Assembly (NCBI GenBank): GCA_002310235.1
Contig: DBYO01000035.1
Location: 1 to 64,000 of the forward strand
Source: Bacteroidales bacterium UBA1184
GTDB taxonomy: Bacteria > Bacteroidota > Bacteroidia > Bacteroidales > ML635J-15
Reading direction: 5' to 3'
Length of the DNA: 64,000 bases
Shown here: piece by piece, positions 35,352-45,011 of the stretch
Layout of the letters: every line of letters begins with the position of its first letter
Numbering within the stretch: position 1 is the first letter of the stretch
Program-made: the position numbers and the translations under genes
Notes under the pieces: model-generated
The model's input: the letters and a program-made list of their open reading frames with translations, nothing else
Told to the model about the DNA's origin: nothing
Databases searched by the model: none

Positions 35352-36041
35352 ATGAACGACAATGCACCCATTTTCTCGGCGCGGACAAAAATGTCGGAAA
35401 TAATAACCGACAGTTCGCTGCTCTCAATCATCGAAAGGCTCAACATAAAACTGGGCTTCGGAGAGGCAAGCATCGACGAAATATGTCACCGTCACGGGCT
35501 ATCTACCGAACTTTTCCTAATGATATGCAAAGTTTACTCGCTCGAAAATTTCAAACCGGAGATTGCCCACCTTACCCGTGACGACATTCCAAAACTCATA
35601 GGCTATTTGCAACGCACTCACCAGTACTGGACAGAAAGCTTCTTCCCCAACTTGCATTCTAATATCCACACAATGCTAGAATCGTGCGATGAGACAAGCA
35701 AAAAGATGCTCAACAAGTTCTACGACGACTACGACGAAGAAATACAAAAGCACCTTGATTACGAAGAAAATACAGTTTTCCCTTACATATTGTCACTGGT
35801 TAATGCAGAACAAAAAAAGACCTGCGAGTTTCGGATAAGGAACTTCGAGGAAAACCACAGCAACATTGAGGAAAAACTTCACGATCTGAAAAACATTGTC
35901 ATAAAATACCTTCCCGACAGTGCTCCTCAACAGTCACGTATAAACGTGCTCAACGAAATATTCAAGATTGAGAACGACCTCTGTAAACATTCGGTCATCG
36001 AAAACAAGATTCTGATTCCGCTTGTGTCAAAATACGAATAA
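35352..36041 (+). CDS. Hemerythrin-like (RIC/YtfE-type) iron protein
   Basis: 229 residues from the ATG at 35352, just after the -7 box; ten extra codons upstream are unlikely. The N-terminus (about 20-65, ASIDEICHRHGLSTELFLM) resembles the ScdA/YtfE N-terminal domain but lacks its Cys pair. The rest is a four-helix bundle with His/Glu di-iron ligand candidates (HQYW, HSNIHTML, HLDYEENTVFPY, ENHSN, KHSVIENKI). YtfE-like proteins repair iron-sulfur clusters and resist nitric oxide. Co-transcribed with the LuxR-type gene, whose start is 2 bp after its stop. Confidence 0.8.
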   Translation: MNDNAPIFSARTKMSEIITDSSLLSIIERLNIKLGFGEASIDEICHRHGLSTELFLMICKVYSLENFKPEIAHLTRDDIPKLIGYLQRTHQYWTESFFPNLHSNIHTMLESCDETSKKMLNKFYDDYDEEIQKHLDYEENTVFPYILSLVNAEQKKTCEFRIRNFEENHSNIEEKLHDLKNIVIKYLPDSAPQQSRINVLNEIFKIENDLCKHSVIENKILIPLVSKYE

Positions 36042-36042
36042 A

Positions 36043-36636
36043 ATGAGCAATAAAAAATATAGGGTAACAATAATAGAACCGTCGGAAATAGTTTCGGCAG
36101 GCTTGAAATATCTCATCGAATATGCCGGCACATTCCAAGTGACAAAGATTTTTCATAACCTGCAAGAATTCAACGAACTGCCAAGCGGCAACCCAAACAT
36201 TATTATAGTAAACCCATCGGTCCTAAGTGCATTGGGAGGAGAAAACACAAAATCTCTTTCTACAAAAGACGACACAACCATCATAGCAATCAACTATGGA
36301 GCTTACGATGAAGAAAACTTGCGCAATTACGACGGGTGCATAGGAATATTCAACACCAAGGAACAAGTAGAAAAGAAATTGCAAGCAGCTCTAAAGATTT
36401 CATCAGACAAAGAACAAGACGAAAACAGCAACGAACTTTCGCTTCGTGAACGAGAAATACTAACAGCAGTTGCCAAAGGCAAAACCAATAAGGAAATAGC
36501 CGATGAATTCAATTTGTCGATTCATACGGTAATTTCGCACCGAAAAAACATTTCCCACAAACTAGGCATCAACAGTATTGCCGGTCTGACAATATATGCG
36601 GTAATGAACAAACTTCTTGATGTAGAGGATTTTTAG
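36043..36636 (+). CDS. LuxR/NarL-type regulator with degenerate receiver domain
   Basis: 197 residues from ATG 36043, chosen because it directly follows the upstream stop. The N-terminal receiver-like domain (about 1-120) lacks the phospho-acceptor Asp: where the family has D after the third strand it shows IIIVNPSVL (Asn), and the acidic pair after strand one is IIEPSE. The C-terminal GerE helix-turn-helix (about 135-190: LSLREREILTAVAKGKTNKEIADE, then SIHTVISHRKNISHKL) is complete. It probably senses something other than phosphorylation and controls the neighbouring hemerythrin-like or iron genes (inference). Confidence 0.85.
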   Translation: MSNKKYRVTIIEPSEIVSAGLKYLIEYAGTFQVTKIFHNLQEFNELPSGNPNIIIVNPSVLSALGGENTKSLSTKDDTTIIAINYGAYDEENLRNYDGCIGIFNTKEQVEKKLQAALKISSDKEQDENSNELSLREREILTAVAKGKTNKEIADEFNLSIHTVISHRKNISHKLGINSIAGLTIYAVMNKLLDVEDF

Positions 36637-36694
36637 CCACCCAAATTATCAAATCGCCCAATCCCTCTAATATCGCATATTGAAGACAATAAAG

Positions 36695-37147
36695 CTATCT
36701 TTCCTTAATGTCCTTCAGCCAATTACAATTCATAAAATCAGGCATTGCCAGACACCTATCTTCTGCAGCTCTCATAACCTCCTGATCCTCTGGTGTCTTA
36801 TCTTTATAGCCTAACATATGCAGAACACCATGAATAATAACTCTGAAAATTTCTGTTGTTTCGGTTGAATAAGTTTTTGCGTTCTCTGCAACCCTATCAA
36901 CACTTATATACACCTCACCCGAAATTTTATTTCCCTCTGAGTTGTCAAACGTGATAACATCTGTAAAATAATCATGCTTCAGGTACTCCTGATTCATCTC
37001 CAACAGATAGTTATCGGAACAAAAAACATAAGAAATCTTCCCTACTTTTTTTTCGTGGGACTCAATTACGTCCTTTATCCACTTCTTAAGTGCAATGTAC
37101 TTTACCCTCGGCTTTTCGACATCAGCACAAAAAAATTCTATTGCCAT
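36695..37147 (-). CDS. ybeY: Endoribonuclease YbeY (16S rRNA maturation)
   Basis: 150 residues, single-domain zinc-dependent RNase/rRNA maturation factor. The metal site reads HGVLHMLGYKDKT: the first two His are present, but the third His of the usual HGxLHLxGYDH is replaced (Lys-Asp), as I recall for other Bacteroidota. YFTDVITFD, the conserved strand, is intact. Starts 1 bp after the stop of the large coiled-coil gene, in the same transcript. Confidence 0.88.
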   Translation of the reverse strand: MAIEFFCADVEKPRVKYIALKKWIKDVIESHEKKVGKISYVFCSDNYLLEMNQEYLKHDYFTDVITFDNSEGNKISGEVYISVDRVAENAKTYSTETTEIFRVIIHGVLHMLGYKDKTPEDQEVMRAAEDRCLAMPDFMNCNWLKDIKER

Positions 37148-37148
37148 A

Positions 37149-40100
37149 TTATTTATCCTTTAAGTTTTTTAAATATTCCTTGTATTTCGTTTTATAATAG
37201 TCTTTTAACTTTAAATTCGACACCTGCAACAATTCGTTGAACCTTATCTCGCTTTCTTTTTCCTCGAAAGCTTTGTCGGGATTGCTTAGTTTATACTCCT
37301 TGGCTTCGTGCGACTGACGCTTCTGCTCGGTTTCTCGCTCGTTCTGACTATTCTCCGCCTGAAGCAAACGTGTAATTATCTGCTCTTGACGATTTACTGT
37401 CTGCTGAGTGACATTGCGGTTTACCAAATCCCTTATATTCTGTTCTATCATCTTGTTTGCTTCCTGGAGATACTTTGCTGCATCGGGACTTAGCTCACCG
37501 TTCATCATATCGTTCATCATCTTCTGCATCATCTCCTGCTGCATAAGCATCTTGGCAAGTTGCTCGCCGTTTTGCGCCTGCTGACCATTTTTCTTCATCT
37601 GGTCAAGCATCTGCTGCATCTGTTGTTTCAGTTGCTGCTGCATATTGCGCATCTGCCCCATCTGCTTTTGCTGTGGCTGTCCCTGCCCCTTGTTCTTGCA
37701 CTTGTTACAACTGGAACTCGAATTACTTTGCATCTGCATCTGCTGCTGTTGCATCTGGTCAAGAGTTTCCGACAACAGCAAAGCAAGGTTATTTGCCGAT
37801 GTAAGCGCCTTTTGCTGAGACACTTGCGCCTGATACTTCGAGGAATTTCCAAGATGATCCATAACTGCTGCCAATTCTTTGCGGATATTCATTATATCCG
37901 ATGAAACTACGGATGCCAACCCAGGCACACGTGCCGACAATGCATTGATAGAATCACGTATCACAGTAAAGTTGTCGGTTAAATTTTTCTGACGTACAAC
38001 ATATTCCTTATATTGTGGCGATTTGTACGACAAAGGCTTCATTCCCAGCATAATATCTTCTTGATCGAACGAAAATGTAAGAACGTTCTCCAACATCTGC
38101 CTGATGTTCTCCATGTTCTCACCATTTTCATCCATCTCCATCTGCGCCATCATAGAGTCCATCTTCTGCGAAAGTTCCTGCATCTTCTGCGAACTGTTAT
38201 TCTGCTTGTCCGACGCCTTGTTATTCTTGTTCTCATTAAGGTCATCGCTAGCCTGCTGCATTTCATTCGAAATGTCGTTCATCTCATTCTTGAAATCATT
38301 CAGAGGCATAGGCTCCTTTAATGCAGAATTTTTCTCCAAAGTCTTGTTGTACTCTTCCTTAAGCTTGTCGAACTGTTCTTTCAATTCAGACTGCTCTTTT
38401 TTGAGTTCTTCCTGCGACTTGCTCTTTTCCTTGGTTTCCTCGGCAAGTTTCTTTTCCTTTTCGGCAAGGTTTTCCATCTGGTCGGCAATGCTCTTTACGC
38501 GCTCCTCGACCTCCGAACGCTTTAGCAATTCAAGAGTATTGTCCATATTTTGCTCCATCTCCTCTACCGACATCTTGAACTCTTCCGACTTCTTGAAAAA
38601 CTCATCCTTGTTGAAGTTTTCCATCAGCTTTTTCATTTCCTCAATCATCTGACGCATCTCGTCGGTCATGAGGTTTTCCATTAGCGCATTGATTTCGGCT
38701 TGCTTTTTAAGAAGTTCCTCGCTCTTGGAGAACTGCTCTTTTGCCTGCTGAAGCTGGTTTTGCTCGTTTTTTATCTGCTCCATTAGTTGTTCGAGCTGGT
38801 CTTCCTTTTCAATGATGTCCTGCATGAGCTGCGAGCGGTCATAGGGCGAGAGGCTTTCGTTTACAAGTTTGCGTTTCAACTCATCGATGCTCTTCTTGAT
38901 ATCTTCGCTTATCTTCTTTGCCTCGTCAACTTTGCTTTCGGTTTCACTGTTTGTCTGGTCGCTCATATCCTGTAAGTCCTGAGCCGACGGAATATTGAAT
39001 TCCATGACCTTAGAACGTGCAGTCTTAGGTCCGCTATAACCGTCATTGTCTGCGACCTCAAAATAGTATGTAAGTTTGTTGCCAGTATGCTCAACCGACG
39101 CGAAATCAAATGCATAATAGAAATCCTGGGAACTCAGCCTTTGCGAGAACTGCACTGGCGATTTTGAAATTTCCTTGTCGCCATCGAAACAATGAAAAGT
39201 CAAACGCGAAAAGCCATAATCGTCATCTATAGAACCCTTAAAATATACAATTGCCGGATTCGTACTATCACGAGCTTCGTTTACCGCAATGGCTGGATAT
39301 AAGTCGGGAATAACCTTTATTCTATACTTTATATCAATAATTTCGCTAAAATATTCATTTCCGACAAACAGCGAATAGTCGCTGCTTGCGGTTATGCGTT
39401 TGCTAAGCTTGTACTCGTTATTGTTCTTTTCGGTAGGTAGAATGGTGCTGTCCATCACAACAACGAGCGAATCGAGGTTTGCCGTACCGAAAGTCCATAT
39501 CACATTTGAACCTATTGGCACTTCAATATCTCCAGAATTCTTGATTTCTTCAGCATCGAGTCCAGTGTATGCCATTGGTGTAATGTTAATCTTGAAATCC
39601 AGAATTATAGGTGCTGGCAAAACACTGACCTCGTAGTCCTTCGACTCGATGTCTTGTGCGGTGAAATAAAACTTGAACGAATTGTTTAATGTCTTAAAGT
39701 CGTACTTGAAGGTCGATGCTGACAGTTTTTCCATATAGAAGGCATTTCCTCCGAAGTTTATCATTACCTGCTCGGGCACATATTGTCCTTCCACACGCAA
39801 ATTAACACTGAAATCATCGCCCTGGCGAACCTGCATCGTATCGTTTTCGAGTATGAACGAAAACGGAGCAGGCATTTCGAAATGCTCGTCGTACTTCACG
39901 ATTCTCTCTGTGCCTTCGGTTACGATAGCCGGCTTGAACGAGATTATCAGCACGAAAACCAGCACAACAGGAGCAAGATAAAGTAGATACTTTACATTCT
40001 TCTTAATCTTTATTGCCGACAGGAACGGGATTGGCGAAAGTTTTTCAATTCTCTGCGAGATACTTGCATAAATAAGGTCGCGAGTTTCGGAATTTTCGTC

Positions 40101-40457
40101 AAGCAAGGAATTTAGTTCCAATGTATTTTGCAGTTTATCGGCGACTTCTGGAAAATGTTTTCCAAGAATGCGGCTTGCTTCGGAATACGACAAGCGCTTG
40201 CCGATTTTCATCAGTTTGAGCATCGGCCACAATATCATCGTCACGAAAACTATCGCATAGAGAGTTATCGATGATACAAACAAAGCTGTACGGAAAGCCG
40301 ATGAAAATCTGCCGTAATATTCTGCAATTACGACAATTAGATACCATAATCCCGATATTGCAAGTGCAAGTATAACACCCTTTACCATCTTATTCAGATA
40401 GTACTTCTTGATAAACTTATCAAGTTTAGAAATCAGTATGTTATACTTATCGACCAT
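37149..40457 (-). CDS. Large DUF4175-like membrane/coiled-coil protein
   Basis: 1102 residues. Two membrane helices near the N-terminus (about 27-45 and 55-78) and a third near 155-175, then a beta-rich extracytoplasmic region (about 180-490) and a long coiled coil (about 500-800, Glu/Lys/Met/Gln-rich), ending in a Gln/Met-rich low-complexity segment (about 895-1010) with a Cys pair (CNKCKNKG). The layout matches DUF4175-type proteins of Bacteroidota; function unknown. Gene order with ybeY is conserved in my recollection, but I cannot verify it here. Confidence 0.75.
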   Translation of the reverse strand: MVDKYNILISKLDKFIKKYYLNKMVKGVILALAISGLWYLIVVIAEYYGRFSSAFRTALFVSSITLYAIVFVTMILWPMLKLMKIGKRLSYSEASRILGKHFPEVADKLQNTLELNSLLDENSETRDLIYASISQRIEKLSPIPFLSAIKIKKNVKYLLYLAPVVLVFVLIISFKPAIVTEGTERIVKYDEHFEMPAPFSFILENDTMQVRQGDDFSVNLRVEGQYVPEQVMINFGGNAFYMEKLSASTFKYDFKTLNNSFKFYFTAQDIESKDYEVSVLPAPIILDFKINITPMAYTGLDAEEIKNSGDIEVPIGSNVIWTFGTANLDSLVVVMDSTILPTEKNNNEYKLSKRITASSDYSLFVGNEYFSEIIDIKYRIKVIPDLYPAIAVNEARDSTNPAIVYFKGSIDDDYGFSRLTFHCFDGDKEISKSPVQFSQRLSSQDFYYAFDFASVEHTGNKLTYYFEVADNDGYSGPKTARSKVMEFNIPSAQDLQDMSDQTNSETESKVDEAKKISEDIKKSIDELKRKLVNESLSPYDRSQLMQDIIEKEDQLEQLMEQIKNEQNQLQQAKEQFSKSEELLKKQAEINALMENLMTDEMRQMIEEMKKLMENFNKDEFFKKSEEFKMSVEEMEQNMDNTLELLKRSEVEERVKSIADQMENLAEKEKKLAEETKEKSKSQEELKKEQSELKEQFDKLKEEYNKTLEKNSALKEPMPLNDFKNEMNDISNEMQQASDDLNENKNNKASDKQNNSSQKMQELSQKMDSMMAQMEMDENGENMENIRQMLENVLTFSFDQEDIMLGMKPLSYKSPQYKEYVVRQKNLTDNFTVIRDSINALSARVPGLASVVSSDIMNIRKELAAVMDHLGNSSKYQAQVSQQKALTSANNLALLLSETLDQMQQQQMQMQSNSSSSCNKCKNKGQGQPQQKQMGQMRNMQQQLKQQMQQMLDQMKKNGQQAQNGEQLAKMLMQQEMMQKMMNDMMNGELSPDAAKYLQEANKMIEQNIRDLVNRNVTQQTVNRQEQIITRLLQAENSQNERETEQKRQSHEAKEYKLSNPDKAFEEKESEIRFNELLQVSNLKLKDYYKTKYKEYLKNLKDK

Positions 40458-40476
40458 TACAATTGTTAGAAATTGA

Positions 40477-40507
40477 CAAAAATAATAAAAAGACCTTATG
40501 TATCAAA
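40477..40507 (-). promoter_or_regulatory. Promoter of the DUF4175-like/ybeY operon
   Basis: Minus-strand TTTG (40504-40507), exactly 19 bp, TATTTTTG (40477-40484); ATG 20 nt downstream. Confidence 0.7.
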
Positions 40508-40583
40508 ATAAAAAAAATTTAGTCAGATAATGTCATGCAATAAACTTGCCATTGTATATGGCCTGGCATTAAACTACCATAAC

Positions 40584-40612
40584 AAAAAAGCCGACAAAAC
40601 TGCCGGCTTTTC
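40584..40612 (-). terminator. Terminator after the S46 peptidase gene
   Basis: Hairpin AAAAGCCGGC / GTCGGCTTTT (minus strand, one mismatch near the loop) followed by a T-run, about 20 nt past the stop at 40632. Confidence 0.75.
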
Positions 40613-40631
40613 CATGTGATAAATTTTAGTT

Positions 40632-42791
40632 CTATCTCTTTATGTCCATCTCCTTAATCAAGTTCTGCGCATTAGCATACTTGTCGATGATGAACAAAGC
40701 GTATCTTACATCCAAGCAGATGCATCTCTGCAGGTTTTCTTCGAAGTCGATGTCGCCCGACATTGCCTCGCTGTTGCCGTCGAATGCAAGACCTATAAGT
40801 TCGCCATTGCCATTTATTACCGGGCTACCAGAATTTCCACCGGTAATGTCGTTGTTGGTAATGAAGCAAGTAGGAACATCGCCGTTCTTGTTTACATAGG
40901 GACCGAAGTTCTTGTCCTTGTAAAGCTGTTTCAACTTTTCGGGAACGATAAATTCGTAGCTGTCAGGATTTTCCTTTTCCATTACGCCCTTCAATGTTGT
41001 AAAATAATCGTAGAATACGCCATCACGAGGCTCGTAGCTCTTTACATTTCCGTAAGTCATTCTTATGGTAGAGTTAGCATCGGGTGCGAAATTCTTACCT
41101 TCGTTCATAGCGAGTACACCTTCGATGAAAATACGATTATTGCGCTCAAGGTCAACAGAAAGGTCGTTGTATTCGTTGTAAACGCCTCTGTAAACATCAA
41201 TAATATCGTTACCCATTTGCAATACCGGATCTTTGGTGAATGCAGAACCTGAGGGCTTGTCGAGGAACGCATTGAACTTAGCTTCGGTTGCGAAAATTGA
41301 CTTTGAGAATGCATCGTCAACATACTTTTCCACATCGCCTTTGTACTTGGTCTGTATTGTCTTGAAGAATTCTGGATAATACTTGGCATCCATTTCGTCG
41401 TATGCTTTGCGGAACAACGCCTTCATCAAGGCACGCTCTGTTTCTGGATCATAGTCTTTGTAGAAAGCTTTTGCTGGTTCTCTCATATCGCTGACTGCAG
41501 AATTTATTTCTGCTATTTCCTTTGAAGCGAAAGCTGTAGCCATCGATCTGCAACCAAAAGCATAATATGGAAGTTCGGTGCCGAGAAGAGCTTCTGTTAT
41601 ATACATTTTTGCAACAGCCTGTGCTTTTCTCGACTGGTATATCTTCTGCAAAGCATTCAAAGCATTGCGATACTTAGGTTCACCCTTTCCATCTGCCCAC
41701 TTGCACAAGTCAGCCTCAATGTCCTTCTTTATTCCCATGGTATTGAGGTGAGCAAGAGCCTTGTTCTGCTCGTTCGAATACTTCCAGTAATTTGAACATG
41801 AAGCATATTTCGAAGCATACTGAATCTTTACCTTCGGATCGGCATTCATCTTCTTGCGCAACACATTTACCTTAACATCTCTGATTTCGTATCTCAGTTT
41901 GTTTGTTACCTGCATAACTTCTTCAAGTCCGTACGAAGTCACGTATCTGTTGGTTGTTCCAGGGAAGCCCATTACCATTGCGAAATCGCCATCTTCAATT
42001 CCCTTAGCGCTTACAGGAAGGAAATGCTTGGGTTTCAGAGGAACATTGTTCTTTGCATACTTTGCAGGTGAACCATCTGGAGCAGTATAAATTCTGAACA
42101 TCGAGAAGTCGGCAGTATGGCGTGGCCACATCCAGTTGTCGGTATCACCGCCAAACTTACCCATTGATGAAGGAGGAGCACCAACAAGACGAACATCCTG
42201 ATATATAACATATACGAGCAAGAAATACTGGTTTCCGCCAAACATGTCCTTTACCTGTGCCTTGTAGTTTGTTCCAGCAACTGCATTGTCAACTATGGTT
42301 TTGGTTGCCTTTTTCAATGCAATGTTACGGTCCTTTTCCGACATATCCTTCTTGAACGACTTTTCGATTTCGGCAGTAACATCTTCGATACGAACAAGAA
42401 TTGATGCTGTGATACCAGGATTCGACAATTCCTCAGACTTCGAGTATGCCCAGAAACCATCCTTCAAATAGTCGTGTTCCACTGTCGAATGGGTCTGAAT
42501 CATTGAATATCCGCAGTGGTGATTGGTGAACATAAGGCCTTCGCCCGAAACAATTTCGCCAGTGCAGAAATGCCAGAACGGAGAACCATCCTTGCCCAAA
42601 CCAACAACTGCATCCTTTATACAGCCTTGGTTTACACTATATATGTCCTCAGGGGTCAACTTGAACCCCTGCTTCTTCATATCATCGTAGTTCTTGCCAA
42701 TCATCGACAATAGCCACATACCTTCGTCTGCCCTTGCAGTGAATCCCATTGCAAAAACAAACACGAACAAAATCGCTGTAAATCTTCTCAT
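40632..42791 (-). CDS. S46 family dipeptidyl-peptidase (DPP7/DPP11 type)
   Basis: Periplasmic serine exopeptidase of 719 residues that releases dipeptides from oligopeptides for amino-acid nutrition. Signal peptide (cleavage near TARA). Catalytic triad: His92 in TNHHC, Asp in GGDTDNW, Ser in TGGNSGSP. The residue 18 after the catalytic Ser is Gly (AFDGN), as in DPP7 (broad hydrophobic specificity) rather than the Arg of DPP11 (Asp/Glu specificity); this rests on recalled alignments. 26 bp behind dsbD in the same orientation, possibly co-transcribed. Confidence 0.92.
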   Translation of the reverse strand: MRRFTAILFVFVFAMGFTARADEGMWLLSMIGKNYDDMKKQGFKLTPEDIYSVNQGCIKDAVVGLGKDGSPFWHFCTGEIVSGEGLMFTNHHCGYSMIQTHSTVEHDYLKDGFWAYSKSEELSNPGITASILVRIEDVTAEIEKSFKKDMSEKDRNIALKKATKTIVDNAVAGTNYKAQVKDMFGGNQYFLLVYVIYQDVRLVGAPPSSMGKFGGDTDNWMWPRHTADFSMFRIYTAPDGSPAKYAKNNVPLKPKHFLPVSAKGIEDGDFAMVMGFPGTTNRYVTSYGLEEVMQVTNKLRYEIRDVKVNVLRKKMNADPKVKIQYASKYASCSNYWKYSNEQNKALAHLNTMGIKKDIEADLCKWADGKGEPKYRNALNALQKIYQSRKAQAVAKMYITEALLGTELPYYAFGCRSMATAFASKEIAEINSAVSDMREPAKAFYKDYDPETERALMKALFRKAYDEMDAKYYPEFFKTIQTKYKGDVEKYVDDAFSKSIFATEAKFNAFLDKPSGSAFTKDPVLQMGNDIIDVYRGVYNEYNDLSVDLERNNRIFIEGVLAMNEGKNFAPDANSTIRMTYGNVKSYEPRDGVFYDYFTTLKGVMEKENPDSYEFIVPEKLKQLYKDKNFGPYVNKNGDVPTCFITNNDITGGNSGSPVINGNGELIGLAFDGNSEAMSGDIDFEENLQRCICLDVRYALFIIDKYANAQNLIKEMDIKR

Positions 42792-42817
42792 AAATCCAAT
42801 TTTAAACTATTTATATT

Positions 42818-44920
42818 CTACTTTTTATATTTCTCCAAACCTTCGTTAAGGAATTCCATAAATTCCTCGGCATTAGTGTTGTACGACATCGGTTTCGTAA
42901 GCACCTGACCTTCGGGAGTTACAACCACGTAGTACGGCTGAGTGTTGCATTGGAAGTTGACAATCTGGATATCAGCATTCACCTCGCCCAATGTCTTCTT
43001 CACCTTGCCGTCGTTCGACGAAGTAAACTGCTCTTCGGCAGGCACTTCTACCGACTTTTCATCGACATACAAGGCTGTCATTACAAACTCGTTGTTGAAC
43101 TTTTCGGCAATCGACTTGTTAGCCCAGATTTCGGCCTGCATCTTCTTGCAGTTTGCGCACGAATGTCCTGTGAAATATAGTATCACAGGCTTGTTCTGCG
43201 ACTTGGCGCACTCGAACGCCTGCTTGTAGTCGAAATATGCATTGACACCGTAAGCAGTATGCATCGACTCCGAATATTTTGGTGTTCCACACAAAGCGCC
43301 TTCCGAAGCAGCGCCACCATCATCGGCAAGGTTGAAGTTCTGCGTAGTCATTGGCGGAAGCAAGCCCGATACGGATGAAAGGTTAGCGCCGAACATTCCT
43401 GGGAACAAATAAAGTGCGAACACAAAGAACGCAGATGCCAGAATCATACGGAAGAAACCGACAGTCTTGACCTCGCTGTCCATTTTGAAACGAATCTTGC
43501 CGAGAAGATAAAGTCCGCACAAAACACTGATTACAATCCAGATGGCAATGTAAAGTTCGCGGCTCATAATGTCGAGGTGATAGTTCTGGTCGATGTTGGA
43601 GAAGTACTTGAGCGAGAATGCCAACAGGCAGAAGCCCATTACAACCTTCACAGAGTTCATCCATCCGCCCGACTTCGGCAACTTCTTGAGCCAGTTTGGT
43701 GCTATTGCCAAAATTGTGAACGGCAAAGCGAAACCAAGTCCGAAACCTAACATTCCGATTGTCGGCTCAAGTACGTTTCCTCCGGCAGCCTTAACCAGCA
43801 AAGCACCAACTATAGGTCCTGTGCAGCTGAAGCTAACTATTACAGTAGTAAGTGCAAGGAAGAATGATGCAAAGATTCCGCCCTTATCGACCTGCTTGTC
43901 GCTCTTGTTTGCCAGCGAAGTCGGCAATATAATCTCGAACAGACCGAACAACGATGCGGCAAATGCAACAAACAAAATGAAGAATATAAGGTTAGGAATC
44001 CAGTGTGTGCTAAGCACCGTTGTTAGTCCAGCCCCAGCATTTGTAAGCGAGACAATAACACCAATCAACGTGTAAAGTATGGTTATTGAAATTCCAAAAA
44101 TCAAAGCCTTGAGTATCGAGTTGAACTTGCTCGAATCGCCCTGCATGAAGAAGCTGATAGTCATAGGAATCATCGGGAACACGCAAGGTGTGAGGATACC
44201 AAGAATACCGAACAGCAGCGAAAGAAAGAAGAATGACCACAACGAGCCGTCCTCATCTGGTTCTTCGACAAACTCATTCTGCGAAACTATGCGTGGAGTT
44301 CCGCCCTTATCCGACTGAACGGGTTCTGCAACTACTTCAGCGGAGTCGGCAGCAGTTTCTTCTTCTGCAACGACAGCATCGGTTGCTTCTTGTGCCTTAT
44401 TGTCGGTTTCGGTTTTAGCATCAGCGGTATTTGCTGATTCGGCAACTTCTTTCTTTGGCAAATCGATATTGAACTTTGCATCGGCATTTACCGGCAAGCA
44501 CTGTCCGTCTTCGAAGCAAGCTTGTCCCGACAATGAAGCCGTTACCGAGAACGAAGCATCTGCAGTAGCCTCTATTTTCTGCTTGAAAGTAGCCTTCTTG
44601 GTAAAATACTTGACATTTACCATGAATACATCATCGTATTCAGCAGTTGGAGCTGGCGATTCGGTAGTTGCGCCTACCAGTTTGTACTTGCCCGACTTGT
44701 CGAACTTTATTTCGAGAGGCATAGGTCCACCTGCATCGAAATGCTGTGAATAGAGGTGCCACTTGTCCTCGATTGTTGCTGTCATTACAAGATTGAATTC
44801 CTTGTCGGAAATTTTCTCGGTCGAGAATTTCCACTTAACAGGTTCGGCCATCTGTGCAAAAAGCATTGAGAATGCGAACATTGCAGTAGCCAACAAAAAG
44901 ATTTTTCGCAAAAAGTTCAT
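42818..44920 (-). CDS. dsbD: Thiol:disulfide interchange protein DsbD
   Basis: 700 residues. Signal peptide, N-terminal periplasmic domain (about 24-155, with CFEDGQCLPV Cys pair), acidic Ala/Glu linker (about 160-225), eight-helix membrane domain (about 230-520) with Cys in TPCVFPMIPMT and SFSCTGPIVG, and C-terminal thioredoxin-like domain (about 575-700) with CANC in YFTGHSCANCKKM. It carries reducing power from cytoplasmic thioredoxin to the periplasm. Full-length relative to E. coli DsbD, with a longer linker. A -7 box TAATTTTG (44943-44950, minus) precedes it. Confidence 0.92.
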   Translation of the reverse strand: MNFLRKIFLLATAMFAFSMLFAQMAEPVKWKFSTEKISDKEFNLVMTATIEDKWHLYSQHFDAGGPMPLEIKFDKSGKYKLVGATTESPAPTAEYDDVFMVNVKYFTKKATFKQKIEATADASFSVTASLSGQACFEDGQCLPVNADAKFNIDLPKKEVAESANTADAKTETDNKAQEATDAVVAEEETAADSAEVVAEPVQSDKGGTPRIVSQNEFVEEPDEDGSLWSFFFLSLLFGILGILTPCVFPMIPMTISFFMQGDSSKFNSILKALIFGISITILYTLIGVIVSLTNAGAGLTTVLSTHWIPNLIFFILFVAFAASLFGLFEIILPTSLANKSDKQVDKGGIFASFFLALTTVIVSFSCTGPIVGALLVKAAGGNVLEPTIGMLGFGLGFALPFTILAIAPNWLKKLPKSGGWMNSVKVVMGFCLLAFSLKYFSNIDQNYHLDIMSRELYIAIWIVISVLCGLYLLGKIRFKMDSEVKTVGFFRMILASAFFVFALYLFPGMFGANLSSVSGLLPPMTTQNFNLADDGGAASEGALCGTPKYSESMHTAYGVNAYFDYKQAFECAKSQNKPVILYFTGHSCANCKKMQAEIWANKSIAEKFNNEFVMTALYVDEKSVEVPAEEQFTSSNDGKVKKTLGEVNADIQIVNFQCNTQPYYVVVTPEGQVLTKPMSYNTNAEEFMEFLNEGLEKYKK

Positions 44921-44942
44921 ATACGTTTTGTTTTGTGAATTG

Positions 44943-44950
44943 CAAAATTA
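44943..44950 (-). promoter_or_regulatory. -7 box of dsbD
   Basis: Minus-strand TAATTTTG, 23 nt before the ATG at 44920; no clear -33 box. Confidence 0.4.
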
Positions 44951-45011
44951 AAAATAAATTTATGATTTACGATGGATGATTCTGGTTTTTTGTTGGCAAA
45001 CCAACAAGATA

